Below are positions 25,310 to 35,185 of a DNA stretch of 61,493 nt, piece after piece (position 1 is the stretch's first letter; each line of letters begins with the position of its first letter). Below the pieces are notes generated by a model. The model had not been told where the DNA came from, did not search any database, and saw only the letters and a program-made list of their open reading frames with translations. Source of the stretch: an uncultured Granulosicoccus sp. (GTDB lineage Bacteria > Pseudomonadota > Gammaproteobacteria > Granulosicoccales > Granulosicoccaceae); contig CALDSR010000012.1 in the NCBI GenBank assembly GCA_937924505.1, positions 1 through 61,493 on the forward strand, written 5' to 3'. The translations under genes were made by a program, and so were the position numbers.

Positions 25310-26512
25310 CTACATGTAATTGAATAGAGAAAGGTTGTCGATGGCTGCATAAGATTGTTGTAGTATTTCAAGGGAATTAACTCGCGTTTGAAGCTCAGTA
25401 ACAGCTTGGGTTATATCTAGATCTTCAATTCCTGCGCGAGCTTGCTGCAATTGAACGGACACAGCATTGTTTTCATCACGTCTGCTGTCGATACTGGTAA
25501 GTCGTGTACCCACTCGGCTTCGAATGGTATTTATATGCTCTAATGATTGGTCGAGATTCGCAAGAACGTTATCAAAAGCCTGAGATTGCGATGCCTTTTC
25601 GCTTGTAGTTACAGCAGGCGTTGCCAAGGCCGTCGAAAAATCCGATACAGTCGAGAAAACGTCTTTGAATTGTGACGGCTTTACTTCAAAAACATCGCCA
25701 GTTTCAGGGACACCTCGTATATTGAGTTCAACACCATTAAAGGCGATGGATTCACCCTCGATATAAGGTGCGCCAGATTGAATGGTGGCACCTGAGTTTG
25801 AATTAACGATATCAAACGTGTTTCCGGATGTGAATTGAATGGATATCGTCGTGTCGACGTATGCTGAGGGGTCAACTATTGATCCCGGCGAAATGATTCC
25901 GGATCCGGTATTTGCCGAATCAGCATTAACGGCGAATACACCATTTCCTTCCTTAATGCGAACAAAAACATCGGCGCCCGAGTCACCAGTATCAATTGTT
26001 TCTCCTAAACCGATCGAGACTGCTCTGGTATCATCATTGCCGTTATAGACTAATGGTCCGCCCTGAGTAAATGGCCGACTTACACCATTCGATCCGCTAA
26101 AAAGGAAGTCCCCGTTGCTGTCCCTGACGTTTGCCAGATCATATAGTTCATCGAGTCGTTGAGTAACTTCTGCATGTAAGGCTGATTGGGAATGTGCATC
26201 CATTGAGGAGTTATTTGCAGTCAGAACCAGGTCACGAATTCTTAACAAACTATCATTAACGCCGGTAAGTGCTGTTTCTTCCAGGCTGAGTCGGGCTTCA
26301 GCGGAATTCGAGTTTCTATCAAATTGCGCCAGTCTTGCGTCAGCTTCAGCCATGTTTAGAAGGCGCCCAGCTTGAGCGGGGTCATCTTTGGGGCTGTTTA
26401 CCCGTTTTCCGCTAGCGATGCTGGCTTGAACATTCGCGATCTCGCTTTGTTGTTTAATCATATCGTTAACCGATTGACGATTAAGCATGGCAGTGCTAAC
26501 GCGGATATTCAT
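25310..26512 (-). CDS. flgL: Hook-filament junction protein FlgL
   Basis: 400 residues. FlgL (HAP3) joins the hook to the filament. Flagellin-like ends are clear: MNIRVSTAMLNRQSVNDMIKQQSEIANVQASIASGKRVNSPKDDPAQAGRLL compared in pieces with the family, and a C-terminal helix VTELQTRVNSLEILQQSYAAIDNLSLFNYM. Its ATG overlaps the flgK stop. It is the last gene of the flg operon; a 275-nt promoter region separates it from fliC. Confidence 0.95.
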   Translation of the reverse strand: MNIRVSTAMLNRQSVNDMIKQQSEIANVQASIASGKRVNSPKDDPAQAGRLLNMAEADARLAQFDRNSNSAEARLSLEETALTGVNDSLLRIRDLVLTANNSSMDAHSQSALHAEVTQRLDELYDLANVRDSNGDFLFSGSNGVSRPFTQGGPLVYNGNDDTRAVSIGLGETIDTGDSGADVFVRIKEGNGVFAVNADSANTGSGIISPGSIVDPSAYVDTTISIQFTSGNTFDIVNSNSGATIQSGAPYIEGESIAFNGVELNIRGVPETGDVFEVKPSQFKDVFSTVSDFSTALATPAVTTSEKASQSQAFDNVLANLDQSLEHINTIRSRVGTRLTSIDSRRDENNAVSVQLQQARAGIEDLDITQAVTELQTRVNSLEILQQSYAAIDNLSLFNYM

Positions 26513-28401
26513 CTAGCCACCGCATTTAAAACAGTTTGGAAGAGAGTGTCCGCCGTTGCGATGATTTGTGCTGACGCTTGATAGGCCTGTTGATAACGCG
26601 ATAGATTGACGGCTTCTTCATCAAGATTCACACCCTGAACGGACTGCTGCCGTTCTAAGGCATTGGTGTTGAGATTTTCCAGTGCAAGGCTGCGAGTTTG
26701 TAATGATCGATTCTGGCCGCCAACACTCGATACCAATGATCCATAGGTGTCATTAATTGATTGGTTTCCAGCAATAGTTAATGCTGTTTGAAGTCCAGCT
26801 AGTGCCAGACCGTTGCCGTTACTACCGTTGTTCGAGGAGGCAGCATCTACTTGATGCACATCGCCTGCGCTGGCAGTTCCACTGATGGTTATTTCCCATC
26901 CGTTAAATTGAACGCTTGACCCTGGTGTATAGGTCTGTCCAGTGGCAAGGGTGCTACCGTTGCTTGTGTCCAAGACATCAAAGGTGCTGTTATCAGTAAA
27001 TACGATTTCGACAGAGTTTTTCAAATTTGGGTTCTGCGGGTCAGGAATCGCTGATAGCTCTAAACGTGCTGTGCCGATATTGTCTATGCTGCTGCTAGTG
27101 GATAACGGACTCGCTAGTGCGAGCGCATCAGCTGATGTCAGTGTGTTGTCTATATAGGCGGCAGCACGCCGTGTTGGAGATACGATAAAAGTATCTCCTG
27201 TAGAGGGAACGCCACTAACCGACAATTCGATCCCATCAATCGTCATCGGCAGAGTGCCGGTAGTTTGCTGTCCATCGCTGACTCGAGTGGTCGTATAACC
27301 ACTTCCGTCGAAACGAATACGGTAATCCGATGCTTCCAGGCTATTCACATCACTGATGATGGCAGCCACGTTGCCGGATCCTGTGTTCAGGCTACTGGAC
27401 ATGACTTCCGGGTTGCCTGATGAAAATATATTCGTGCCATTATTACCCTGCAGATCTATACCTTGCTTGTGCTGCTCATTTATAGAGTTTGCCAATACCA
27501 AGGCCAGCCGTCCGACCTCATGCATCGTTTTGCTCAAGGTGTCTCGCTCAAAATCGCGTAGTCCTCCGATTGATCCGCCTTGGAGCAGGGTGCCAACTGG
27601 TTGCCAATTTGTTCCTACATCGATTTCGATTTCCAGTTGGCCTGGCGTGTCAGTATCTTGCGCGATGCGTAATTGCTGAGCATCAGCGCCTACTACCAGA
27701 GCCATGCCATTACCTGCATAAACGTTCATGGCGCCGTCTTCCTGAACTTGGGTTCGAATGTCAGCCAATTCAGAAAGTTCAACGATCAATTGATCACGCT
27801 GGTCTAGCAGGCTGTTTGCAGTTTGGCCATGCGTTATGCCATTTCTGGTAATAATCTGAGCGTTTATTTCAGCGATTGAGGAGGAGATGTCGTTTACATT
27901 AGTAACCGACGTACTGAGGCGATTATTGACTTCTTCTTGTAAGCCGTCAAGTTGCTGCTGCATGCCTCGAAAACGAGTGGAAAGTGAGGATGCCTGTTCA
28001 ATTATGATTTCTCTATTGGCCAAAGATGCCGGATCAGAGTTGGCATCCTGTATGGCGTCGTAAAAACGGTTCAACGCTGGTGTCAGACTCAATGCGTCAT
28101 CGGCCATGAAGCTGTCTATTTGGTTGGCCATATCAAGATGAGTTTGATGTCTTGCGTAGGCACTTGTTGTCTGTAAAACCTGTGCGGTCGCAAACTCATC
28201 TTGCATTCGCTCGATGTTGGTAACGGTAACGCCTGATCCAACTTGTAATCGCTGGTTCGGATCGCTGACAACAGATTCCAAATTTACTCGCTGACGTGAG
28301 TATCCTTCGGTGTTAACGTTGGCAATGTTCTGGGACGTTGTAGAGAGTGCTCGTTGAAATGTCAACAGTGCACTCGCGCCGTTACTAAGTAAGTCGCTCA
28401 T
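26509..28401 (-). CDS. flgK: Hook-filament junction protein FlgK
   Basis: 630 residues. FlgK (HAP1) is the first junction protein on the hook. The N terminus LSNGASALLTFQRALSTTSQNIANVNTEGYSRQRV and the C-terminal NLDEEAVNLSRYQQAYQASAQIIATADTLFQTVLN are diagnostic of rod/hook family members of the FlgK type. The middle carries an expanded variable domain with two related Ser/Thr-rich segments (each with the pattern DTF or GSSV...FNG), which are surface-exposed in this family. It overlaps flgJ and flgL by 4 nt each. Confidence 0.96.
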   Translation of the reverse strand: MSDLLSNGASALLTFQRALSTTSQNIANVNTEGYSRQRVNLESVVSDPNQRLQVGSGVTVTNIERMQDEFATAQVLQTTSAYARHQTHLDMANQIDSFMADDALSLTPALNRFYDAIQDANSDPASLANREIIIEQASSLSTRFRGMQQQLDGLQEEVNNRLSTSVTNVNDISSSIAEINAQIITRNGITHGQTANSLLDQRDQLIVELSELADIRTQVQEDGAMNVYAGNGMALVVGADAQQLRIAQDTDTPGQLEIEIDVGTNWQPVGTLLQGGSIGGLRDFERDTLSKTMHEVGRLALVLANSINEQHKQGIDLQGNNGTNIFSSGNPEVMSSSLNTGSGNVAAIISDVNSLEASDYRIRFDGSGYTTTRVSDGQQTTGTLPMTIDGIELSVSGVPSTGDTFIVSPTRRAAAYIDNTLTSADALALASPLSTSSSIDNIGTARLELSAIPDPQNPNLKNSVEIVFTDNSTFDVLDTSNGSTLATGQTYTPGSSVQFNGWEITISGTASAGDVHQVDAASSNNGSNGNGLALAGLQTALTIAGNQSINDTYGSLVSSVGGQNRSLQTRSLALENLNTNALERQQSVQGVNLDEEAVNLSRYQQAYQASAQIIATADTLFQTVLNAVAR

Positions 28402-29366
28402 TTGGTACCCTCGCGACTATTCTCAATCTCCTGCAAAATACTGATTGCCTTGTCCGCGTACTTTGGATCTGTCGCGTAGCCGGCACGTTGAAGTTCTTCA
28501 AGAAAGCGCGTTGGATCGGCCGCATGTTCCAATGCCTTTCTATATCTTGGATTTTCCAGAATAAAATTAGCAAAGCCATCTACGGCATCTGCGGGGTTTT
28601 TGAATACACGAAATCGGTCGACTATTTTTTCTGGTTTGCCATCAATATATTCCGTAGTAAGAATATTTACTGACTCTACATCCTTCCCAAATGATTTAAT
28701 GCCGAAAAGGTTGTGTGATGGTTTTCCGTTTTCATCGGATGCAACTTTTTGTCCCCATCCGGATTCCAATGCTGCGATTGCCAGGATTGCATTGGGTGAT
28801 GTACCCAATCTATACGCATTTCGGTTGGCGTGCGGCAGGAGTGGGTCTATAAAAGCCCTTTTTTGATTTGACAATATTTGCGGATTTGAAATTTGAGTCA
28901 GTCCTGCTGATTCTCGAAATCGTTCCAGATCACGTGCACTAAGGCCTGGTATGTGGGATTTCTCTGATAGATTCAACGCGACCGAGACGGGTCTGGTCAG
29001 TTCGGCACTGCCTTTCGTTGTGTCCGCTTTGTTAGCTAACGCCGCAGGTTCATCGTTTGAGAGTGATTTCTTGCCGACACTTTCTGATAACTGTCTCTCT
29101 ATCGCCTGAGCAACCCCGAATTTACCCGATTTACTGATGACGGACGCGAGATGCTTGTCCATCATATCGTTATATAAGGATTTTTCGTTGGAGGAACTCT
29201 CGTCCATCGTGGTACGACGCATGGACTTGAGCATTGTATGCAGCAGAAGCGATTCGAATTGCTCTGCGGTATTGCGGATATTTTTCTCGCGATCGCTCGT
29301 GGGCTCGCTCTGGCCTTCCTGCCGGATGAGATTTACGGAGCTCTTGTCAACGGCGAGAATGTCCAT
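28398..29366 (-). CDS. flgJ: Rod cap and peptidoglycan hydrolase FlgJ
   Basis: 322 residues with both usual domains. The N-terminal rod-binding domain contains AEQFESLLLHTMLKSMRRTT and SLYNDMMDKHLASVISKSGKFGVA. The C-terminal glucosaminidase domain (about residues 165-315) contains SPNAILAIAALESGWGQKV with the catalytic Glu, NLFGIKS and FRVFKNPADAVDGFANFI. It caps the growing rod while opening the cell wall. It shares one base with flgI and 4 nt with flgK. Confidence 0.96.
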   Translation of the reverse strand: MDILAVDKSSVNLIRQEGQSEPTSDREKNIRNTAEQFESLLLHTMLKSMRRTTMDESSSNEKSLYNDMMDKHLASVISKSGKFGVAQAIERQLSESVGKKSLSNDEPAALANKADTTKGSAELTRPVSVALNLSEKSHIPGLSARDLERFRESAGLTQISNPQILSNQKRAFIDPLLPHANRNAYRLGTSPNAILAIAALESGWGQKVASDENGKPSHNLFGIKSFGKDVESVNILTTEYIDGKPEKIVDRFRVFKNPADAVDGFANFILENPRYRKALEHAADPTRFLEELQRAGYATDPKYADKAISILQEIENSREGTK

Positions 29367-30526
29367 TAGATAATAATCAGTTGAGCCCGGAGTGCACCTG
29401 CTTGCTTGAGTGCTTCAAGAATGGCAACCAGATCACCAGGTGCAGCCCCAACGCTATTGATCGCGGTTACGATTTCTGCAAGCGTAGTACCTCGCTTAAT
29501 TTCAAACATGCGGCTGTCTTTCTCGGTTATTTCAATACCGGTATTTGGTTCAACCGCTGTTTCGCCATCTGTGAAAGGAGCCGGTTGGACGATTTCTGGG
29601 TTCTCATTGATAGTGACGGTAAGGCTGCCGTGAGTCACGGCAGCCGGGCCGACCGTGACGTGGCTGCCAATGACAATGGTTCCAGTACGAGAATTGACAA
29701 TTATCTTTCCAGCAGATGTACCTGGATTAATTTCGATTTCTTCCAGATAACCGACGAATGCCACTCGTTTTGATAATTCTTCTGGCGCTTTTATCTTAAT
29801 CGATACCGCATCGAGTGCCTGCGCCAGATCAGAGCCGAGAGCGACATTGATAGCATCAACCAAACGCCGTGCTGTTGTAAAATCAGGTTCATGGAGATTG
29901 ACGATTATGCTTTCTGATTCAGCAAATGAATTGGGCACGCTTCGTTCGACAGAGGCGCCCTGTGGAATTCGTCCAACGCTTGGGACATTGATCGCGATTG
30001 ACGAGCCATCGGCTCCTGAAACGCCAAGACCACCGACTGCCAGATTACCTTGTGCAACCGCGTATATCTGGCCATCAGCGCCTTTAAGTGGTGACATCAG
30101 CAGCGTGCCGCCACGAAGAGACTTTGAATTTCCCAATGAGGATACCGTGATATCAATTTTTTGACCGGGTTTGGAAAAAGGCGGCAGCACCGCATGGATC
30201 GATACAGCGGCGACGTTCTTGGGTTGCAACTTTATATTAGGTGGAATCGTTACGCCGTTTTGAACAAGCAAGCTTCTGAGACTCTGTTCGGTAAATGACA
30301 CCTGACTAGTCTGGTCACCTGTTCCATCAAGGCCGACAACCAGGCCGTACCCAAGCAAAGGATTGTCGCGGACGCCTGCAATGCTGGCGATGTCTTTTAT
30401 TCTTTCGGCAAAACCGGGTTCGGTAACGCCGACCAATAAAAAGCAACTGAACACGATCGCCAGTCTTGACAGGCCCTTTTGGCGTGCTGGTTTGGCTTTA
30501 GTGTTTTGTAAATTTGTTCGCTGCAT
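29366..30526 (-). CDS. flgI: Flagellar P-ring protein FlgI
   Basis: 386 residues from the ATG at 30526, with AAGG 9 nt upstream. FlgI forms the periplasmic P ring around the rod. A signal peptide (hydrophobic [22 protein letters not shown], cleaved before ERIKDIA) is followed by typical motifs [23 protein letters not shown]-like, [43 protein letters not shown] and the C-terminal [15 protein letters not shown]. Its maturation partner FlgA is encoded at 36991. Earlier in-frame starts overlap flgH and are less likely. Confidence 0.95.
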   Translation of the reverse strand: [386 protein letters not shown]

Positions 30527-30540
30527 TGATATGTGCCTTG

Positions 30541-31227
30541 TCAGAATGGCCATAGTGGACCGTTAAGAATCCTGGTAAGCCATCCCGCTCGATTACTGTC
30601 AGCCAATAGGCCGCTGCCCCCATAGGTGATGCTGGCGTCTGCGATTTGAGATGACAATATTGTGTTGCTTGGGGTGATGTCTTGCGGTCGTATCTGACCG
30701 ATGACTCGAACGATTTCGCTGCCTTGGTTAAGTGTCAGCAGCTTTTGGCCTCGTATCCAAAGATTTCCATTTTCCAGAATTCGATCAACGGTCACCGCAA
30801 CGCTACCGTTTAATCTATTACTCTGACTGCTGTCGGCGGATCCCGCGAAATCAGTATTGGCGGAGATTTCGTTTTCCAGTAGTTCACGTCCACGTCCCGT
30901 CAGTTTGCCACCAAAAAGTGTCGGCGATGGCAATGCAATGGAAGTCCCTTTGTTCGCATTGGTCGAAGCCGATTTGGTTGCATCCGTTCGTTCATCGAGA
31001 ATGACATTTATGACATCGCCAGCTCTTCTTGCGCGGATGTCTTCAAAAAAAAGTTTATTGGTGCTTGCCTGATAGATCGCACCGTTGCTTTCCTTATGCT
31101 TTGGAGTTTGGCTACCCGTTGATGGGGTAGGGTCTGGTGCCACTTGACCAGGAGCGGCGCAGCCCGTTAGAGCCATGCATCCAGACATCACGCAGAGACG
31201 AGTGTAGGTTATCAACTTATTCATCAT
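30541..31227 (-). CDS. flgH: Flagellar L-ring lipoprotein FlgH
   Basis: 228 residues. FlgH forms the outer-membrane L ring. A lipoprotein signal ends MALTGCAAP, with Cys23 as the lipid site. The conserved FFEDIRARRAGDVINVILDE and the C-terminal IRPQDITPSNTILSSQIADASITYGGSG are intact. The start could be the first or second of two adjacent ATG codons. Confidence 0.96.
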   Translation of the reverse strand: MMNKLITYTRLCVMSGCMALTGCAAPGQVAPDPTPSTGSQTPKHKESNGAIYQASTNKLFFEDIRARRAGDVINVILDERTDATKSASTNANKGTSIALPSPTLFGGKLTGRGRELLENEISANTDFAGSADSSQSNRLNGSVAVTVDRILENGNLWIRGQKLLTLNQGSEIVRVIGQIRPQDITPSNTILSSQIADASITYGGSGLLADSNRAGWLTRILNGPLWPF

Positions 31228-31255
31228 GATATGTATGCAAGGTGCACTCCGTTTA

Positions 31256-32041
31256 TCAAAGGTTGTTGTTTATGTACTGCAACATACCGTCTGTGGTGGA
31301 GATAGCTTTTGAATTTATTTCGTATGCTCGTTGCGTCTCGATCATACTGACAAGCTCTTCAACAACATTGACATTTGACGTCTCTACCGAGCCTTGTATC
31401 AGGCTTCCAAAACCACCTGTGCCTGGTGTCCCTTGTAAAGGTGCACCACTAGATGCAGTTTCGTGAAAAAGGTTGCCGCCTTTCGCTTGTAGGCCGGCTG
31501 GATTGACAAAGTCAGTAAGGTTCACGACACCGAGTTGTACCGGGGCGGCGGTGCCTGGAACTGATGCACTGACAGTTCCGTCCATTCCAATCGTTATATC
31601 GCTAGCATTTTGTGGAACAGTAATTCCTGGCTGTAGTACATAACCTGTCGCGTTTACTACCTGGCCACTTGAATCCATTTGAAAGGATCCATCACGTGTA
31701 TAGGCCAATGTGCCATCGGGGGTTAGTACTTCAAAAAAGCCGCGGCCTTGAATAGCCAGATCGAGTGGATCTTCTGTCTGCGATAGATTTCCCTGACTGT
31801 GCAGCTTCTCTGTCGATACGACTCTTACACCCGTACCGGTACTTAAGCCTGACGGCAGTTGGGTGTTCTGCGAACTTTGCGCGCCTGCCTGACGTACTGT
31901 TTGGTAGAGCAGGTCTTGAAAGACCGCTCGGTCCCGTTTGAAACCAGTCGTGTTCGTATTTGCAAGATTGTTGGATATGACCTGCATGCGCGTTTGTTGC
32001 GCGTCCAATCCAGTCTTGGCTGTCCAAAGTGCACCGTTCAT
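31256..32041 (-). CDS. flgG: Flagellar distal rod protein FlgG
   Basis: 261 residues. FlgG builds the distal rod. The N terminus [39 protein letters not shown] is followed by the characteristic FlgG segment around residues 45-65 that determines rod rigidity, and the C-terminal [35 protein letters not shown]. Length and motifs are standard. Confidence 0.97.
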   Translation of the reverse strand: MNGALWTAKTGLDAQQTRMQVISNNLANTNTTGFKRDRAVFQDLLYQTVRQAGAQSSQNTQLPSGLSTGTGVRVVSTEKLHSQGNLSQTEDPLDLAIQGRGFFEVLTPDGTLAYTRDGSFQMDSSGQVVNATGYVLQPGITVPQNASDITIGMDGTVSASVPGTAAPVQLGVVNLTDFVNPAGLQAKGGNLFHETASSGAPLQGTPGTGGFGSLIQGSVETSNVNVVEELVSMIETQRAYEINSKAISTTDGMLQYINNNL

Positions 32042-32066
32042 TTCATTACCTTGTTCATGTTAGTGG

Positions 32067-32804
32067 TTAGCTTGCGTGTAGCAGGCGTCCAGCAGCTGCA
32101 TCGTTATCTTCTGCAGCTTTCATCAACTTGACCTGAGTTTCAAATTGCCGGGACAGTTCGATCATTGTTACCAGAGCTTCAACTGAATTGACGTTGCTTG
32201 CTTCAATTGACTCGGTTGCCAAGCGAACGCCGCCGTCAGCAGGTGCTTCGCCATCCTCGATGGTAAAGAACCCACGATCGTTTCGTTTTAGCGTGCCGGT
32301 ATCGGGGTTGACCAATTTTATTCGATCAATAACTGCCAGTTCCCCAGCCGCCTGACCAAGTGGCTTGATCGTGACAGTTCCATCACTGCCTATCATCACT
32401 TTTTCGTATGGGGACAAAACGATGGGGCCACCGTTGCCCATGACTGGATATCCAGAGGCTGTTTCCAGAACCCCACTCGAGTTAACCCGCATGTTTCCTG
32501 AACGTGTATAGGCTTCGCGGCCGTCGATATCCTGGATAGCTATGAATCCGGACCCATCAACGGCAATATCCAGAGGATTGCCTGTTTGCAATACGGTGCC
32601 TTGTGAAAAATCAGCTCCGGGTTGTTCATTTATCCCGTAGACCCGGGCAGGATGCCCGGGGCCGTAGACAGGAACCGATGTGAAATTGTCAATCTGGGCT
32701 TTGAAACCTGAGGTATTGACGTTCGCAAGGTTGTTGTTATTGCTTGCCTGTTTGTGCATCACTTGACGCGCGCCGGACATGGCAATGTAGATCATTCTAT
32801 CCAT
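32067..32804 (-). CDS. flgF: Flagellar proximal rod protein FlgF
   Basis: 245 residues. The N terminus MDRMIYIAMSGARQVMHKQASNNNNLANVNTSGFKAQ and the C-terminal ASNVNSVEALVTMIELSRQFETQVKLMKAAEDND identify FlgF among the rod/hook family. It lies between flgE and flgG with gaps of 11 and 25 nt, so no separate promoter is likely here. Confidence 0.96.
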   Translation of the reverse strand: MDRMIYIAMSGARQVMHKQASNNNNLANVNTSGFKAQIDNFTSVPVYGPGHPARVYGINEQPGADFSQGTVLQTGNPLDIAVDGSGFIAIQDIDGREAYTRSGNMRVNSSGVLETASGYPVMGNGGPIVLSPYEKVMIGSDGTVTIKPLGQAAGELAVIDRIKLVNPDTGTLKRNDRGFFTIEDGEAPADGGVRLATESIEASNVNSVEALVTMIELSRQFETQVKLMKAAEDNDAAAGRLLHAS

Positions 32805-32815
32805 GGTTTATCCGA

Positions 32816-34039
32816 TTAACGGCGAATATTGATAATGGTTTGAGTCAAGGTATCGCCCGTACTGATGACCTGTGCGTTAGCCTGAAAACTACGCTGCGAA
32901 CTGATCATTGCAACGAGTTCCTTCGTGATGTCAACATTGGACGATTCAAGCGCGCCTGATTGCAATGACCCAAGGCTTGCACTATTTGGAACACCAGTGA
33001 TGGGATCGCCGGAAGCAAAGGTTTCGGCCCATTGGGTATCTCCAATTTGTTTCAATCCAGTCCTATTGGAGAAATTTGTAAGCGTAACCTGTCCCATGAC
33101 TTTGGCTTGACCATTGGTGTATCTGCCAAAAATCACTCCATCTGGATCAATGTCAAAATCTTCAAGTTGTCCGGCGGTGAAGCCATCTTGTGAAACTTTG
33201 TTTACACCAAATGGACTGTCAAACTGCGTTGTATCCGCAATATTAAATTCCAATGTCATTGGTGCTACGCCTAAATTCGGGGAAAAGGTATTCGTTGTGA
33301 ACGTGCCGCCGGGCGTACCATTGATACTTTGTAGAATGCCTGAAGTGTCAAAGTCCAGCTGATCTCCACCCGGTTGGCTGACTTCATTGCCACCGACGTA
33401 GACAAATGATGTCCAGGAATTGGGTGTATCTTTGTGCATGTACATCGTCGCGACTTGTGCTGTTCCTGAACTGTCGAATATCGTCGTCGATGTTGAAAAA
33501 TTGTAAGTTGATGCATCATTTACATCAAAGGGCGGAAGAACCTCGTCATTAATATGGAGATTCATTCCAATTTCGACAGATGTAGTCGGGTTAGGTTGAA
33601 CATCGGAGTAATCAATTTGAATAGGTGACTGTAGTGACTGTATCTCATCATTTTCATTGGTGGAAAAACCTGAAAGTCTTGCACCAGACGCGCTGACGAT
33701 AAATCCGTCCCTATCCAGAGAAAAATTTCCCGCTCGTGTGTAGGAAATAGTTCCTTCAGAATCGAGACGAAACAAGCCTTGACCTTCTATGGTCAAATCG
33801 AGGTTACTACTGGTAAAAGTAGTGTCTCCCTGCTCGAAGTTCTGGCGCACTGCCGATACTCGAACCCCCTTTCCGGTGGTGGGATTGTTAGCTGCTTGTT
33901 GCGAAGAAGCATACACGTCGGCAAACTCGGTTCTGGATCGTTTAAAACCAGTTGTCGAATTGTTAGCGATATTGTTGGAAATTACTTCCAACTCGACCGA
34001 CGCGGCGTTAAGGCCTGTAAGTGCGATATCAAAAGTCAT
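32816..34039 (-). CDS. flgE: Flagellar hook protein FlgE
   Basis: 407 residues from the ATG at 34039, preceded by GGGAGA; a longer reading to 34108 adds a tail not seen in FlgE. FlgE polymerises into the hook. The start MTFDIALTGLNAASVELEVISNNIANNSTTGFKRSRTEF, the domain D2 repeat region and the C-terminal ESSNVDITKELVAMISSQRSFQANAQVISTGDTLTQ are standard. The gene follows flgD by 31 nt. Confidence 0.96.
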   Translation of the reverse strand: MTFDIALTGLNAASVELEVISNNIANNSTTGFKRSRTEFADVYASSQQAANNPTTGKGVRVSAVRQNFEQGDTTFTSSNLDLTIEGQGLFRLDSEGTISYTRAGNFSLDRDGFIVSASGARLSGFSTNENDEIQSLQSPIQIDYSDVQPNPTTSVEIGMNLHINDEVLPPFDVNDASTYNFSTSTTIFDSSGTAQVATMYMHKDTPNSWTSFVYVGGNEVSQPGGDQLDFDTSGILQSINGTPGGTFTTNTFSPNLGVAPMTLEFNIADTTQFDSPFGVNKVSQDGFTAGQLEDFDIDPDGVIFGRYTNGQAKVMGQVTLTNFSNRTGLKQIGDTQWAETFASGDPITGVPNSASLGSLQSGALESSNVDITKELVAMISSQRSFQANAQVISTGDTLTQTIINIRR

Positions 34040-34070
34040 GAAATTCTCCCGTAAAGTATTTTTGTGGTCA

Positions 34071-34754
34071 TTATTCTGTAAGGCTTGTTTCTCGAACTGC
34101 TCGAACATCAGATAGGCTCATGACTTCGCCATTTGATGTATTTATCTCGGCGGCTCCGGCGTTGGAAAACTCGACAGATTCAATTTGTCGAGCCACCAAT
34201 GTAGACGCTGCGCTGAACGTGTCGCCAGTTCTACTTGTCACCTGGACGGAGTAGTTACCGACGGGAAGTCGATTATTGTTCTTGTCCATGCCATTCCAAT
34301 TGAAGTCGTGGCGGCCAGCCGGGTACTCGCCAAGCGAGATTTGGCTAACGGTGGCGCCGGTCTGATCCAGCACGGTTAATTGAACATCGCCGCTAGCCGC
34401 ATCGAGTTGGAATCTGCCGTTGATATCGTTGTTTTCGTTCAGCGATACTGTGTCGCTTTCAACGAGTACTTCCTTGCCAACCAGTCGTGTGGCCTCCAGC
34501 GTCTGATTCGAGACAAAAGAGCCAGAAAGATCCTCGAGCGCAACCTGCATTTGTTCAATTCCGGATACGGTGCTAAATTGCGCCAATTGACCGATAAACT
34601 CACCATTTTCCATTGGTTGAAATGGGTCCTGATGTTTCAATTGAGTCAACATAAGCGTCAGGAATTCATCCTGTCCCAGTTCCTCACTTGCAGGGTCTTC
34701 TATGCGTTCAGTCGCTTGGTACTGCTGCAGTGATGCAGGTATTATTTCGCTCAT
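34071..34754 (-). CDS. flgD: Hook assembly scaffold protein FlgD
   Basis: 227 residues. FlgD caps the growing hook. The N-terminal LGQDEFLTLMLTQLKHQDPFQPMENGEFIGQLAQFSTV is diagnostic, and the C-terminal half holds the FlgD Ig-like/tudor region with ISLGEYPAGRHDFNWNGMD and VGNYSVQV. Full length. Confidence 0.95.
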   Translation of the reverse strand: MSEIIPASLQQYQATERIEDPASEELGQDEFLTLMLTQLKHQDPFQPMENGEFIGQLAQFSTVSGIEQMQVALEDLSGSFVSNQTLEATRLVGKEVLVESDTVSLNENNDINGRFQLDAASGDVQLTVLDQTGATVSQISLGEYPAGRHDFNWNGMDKNNNRLPVGNYSVQVTSRTGDTFSAASTLVARQIESVEFSNAGAAEINTSNGEVMSLSDVRAVRETSLTE

Positions 34755-34787
34755 TAGATTTCGATTCCAAAAATGTTATTCAAAGCG

Positions 34788-35183
34788 TTATTCACCCAGT
34801 TTCAGTGTCTGAAGCATCAACTGTCTGGCCGTATTCAACATGTCGACATTGCTCTGATAGCTCCTGGAAGCTGACATCATGTTTGTCAGTTCCTCAACAC
34901 TGTCAACATTTGAGCCGTAGACATAGCCCTCATCGTCTGCGAACGGGGAGTCCGGTTCGAAACGCTTGTCTGCCGGTCGGTTCGATTCAATAACTCCCAG
35001 TGTTTGCACACCACCCATTTCATTTTCCAGTAAAGCTGCAAAAACCGGGTGGCGTGCCTTGTATGCGGTATCAGGACTGTCGGATACCGTATTGGCATTG
35101 GCAAGGTTGCTGGCTGTCACGTTTAGCCGTAGGCTGTTTGCTCGCATGGAGCTTCCGGCAATGTCAAAGATGCTGGTATTCAT
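34788..35183 (-). CDS. flgC: Flagellar proximal rod protein FlgC
   Basis: 131 residues. FlgC is a proximal rod subunit. The N terminus SIFDIAGSSMRANSLRLNVTASNLANANTVSD and the C-terminal YVYGSNVDSVEELTNMMSASRSYQSNVDMLNTARQLMLQTL are typical. It follows flgB with 2 nt between and continues the operon. Confidence 0.95.
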   Translation of the reverse strand: MNTSIFDIAGSSMRANSLRLNVTASNLANANTVSDSPDTAYKARHPVFAALLENEMGGVQTLGVIESNRPADKRFEPDSPFADDEGYVYGSNVDSVEELTNMMSASRSYQSNVDMLNTARQLMLQTLKLGE

Positions 35184-35185
35184 GA

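Noticed and set aside
25304..25315. Perfect 12-bp palindrome ATGTAGCTACAT
   Set aside because: It overlaps the last codons and stop of flgL and is short; coding constraint explains most of it.
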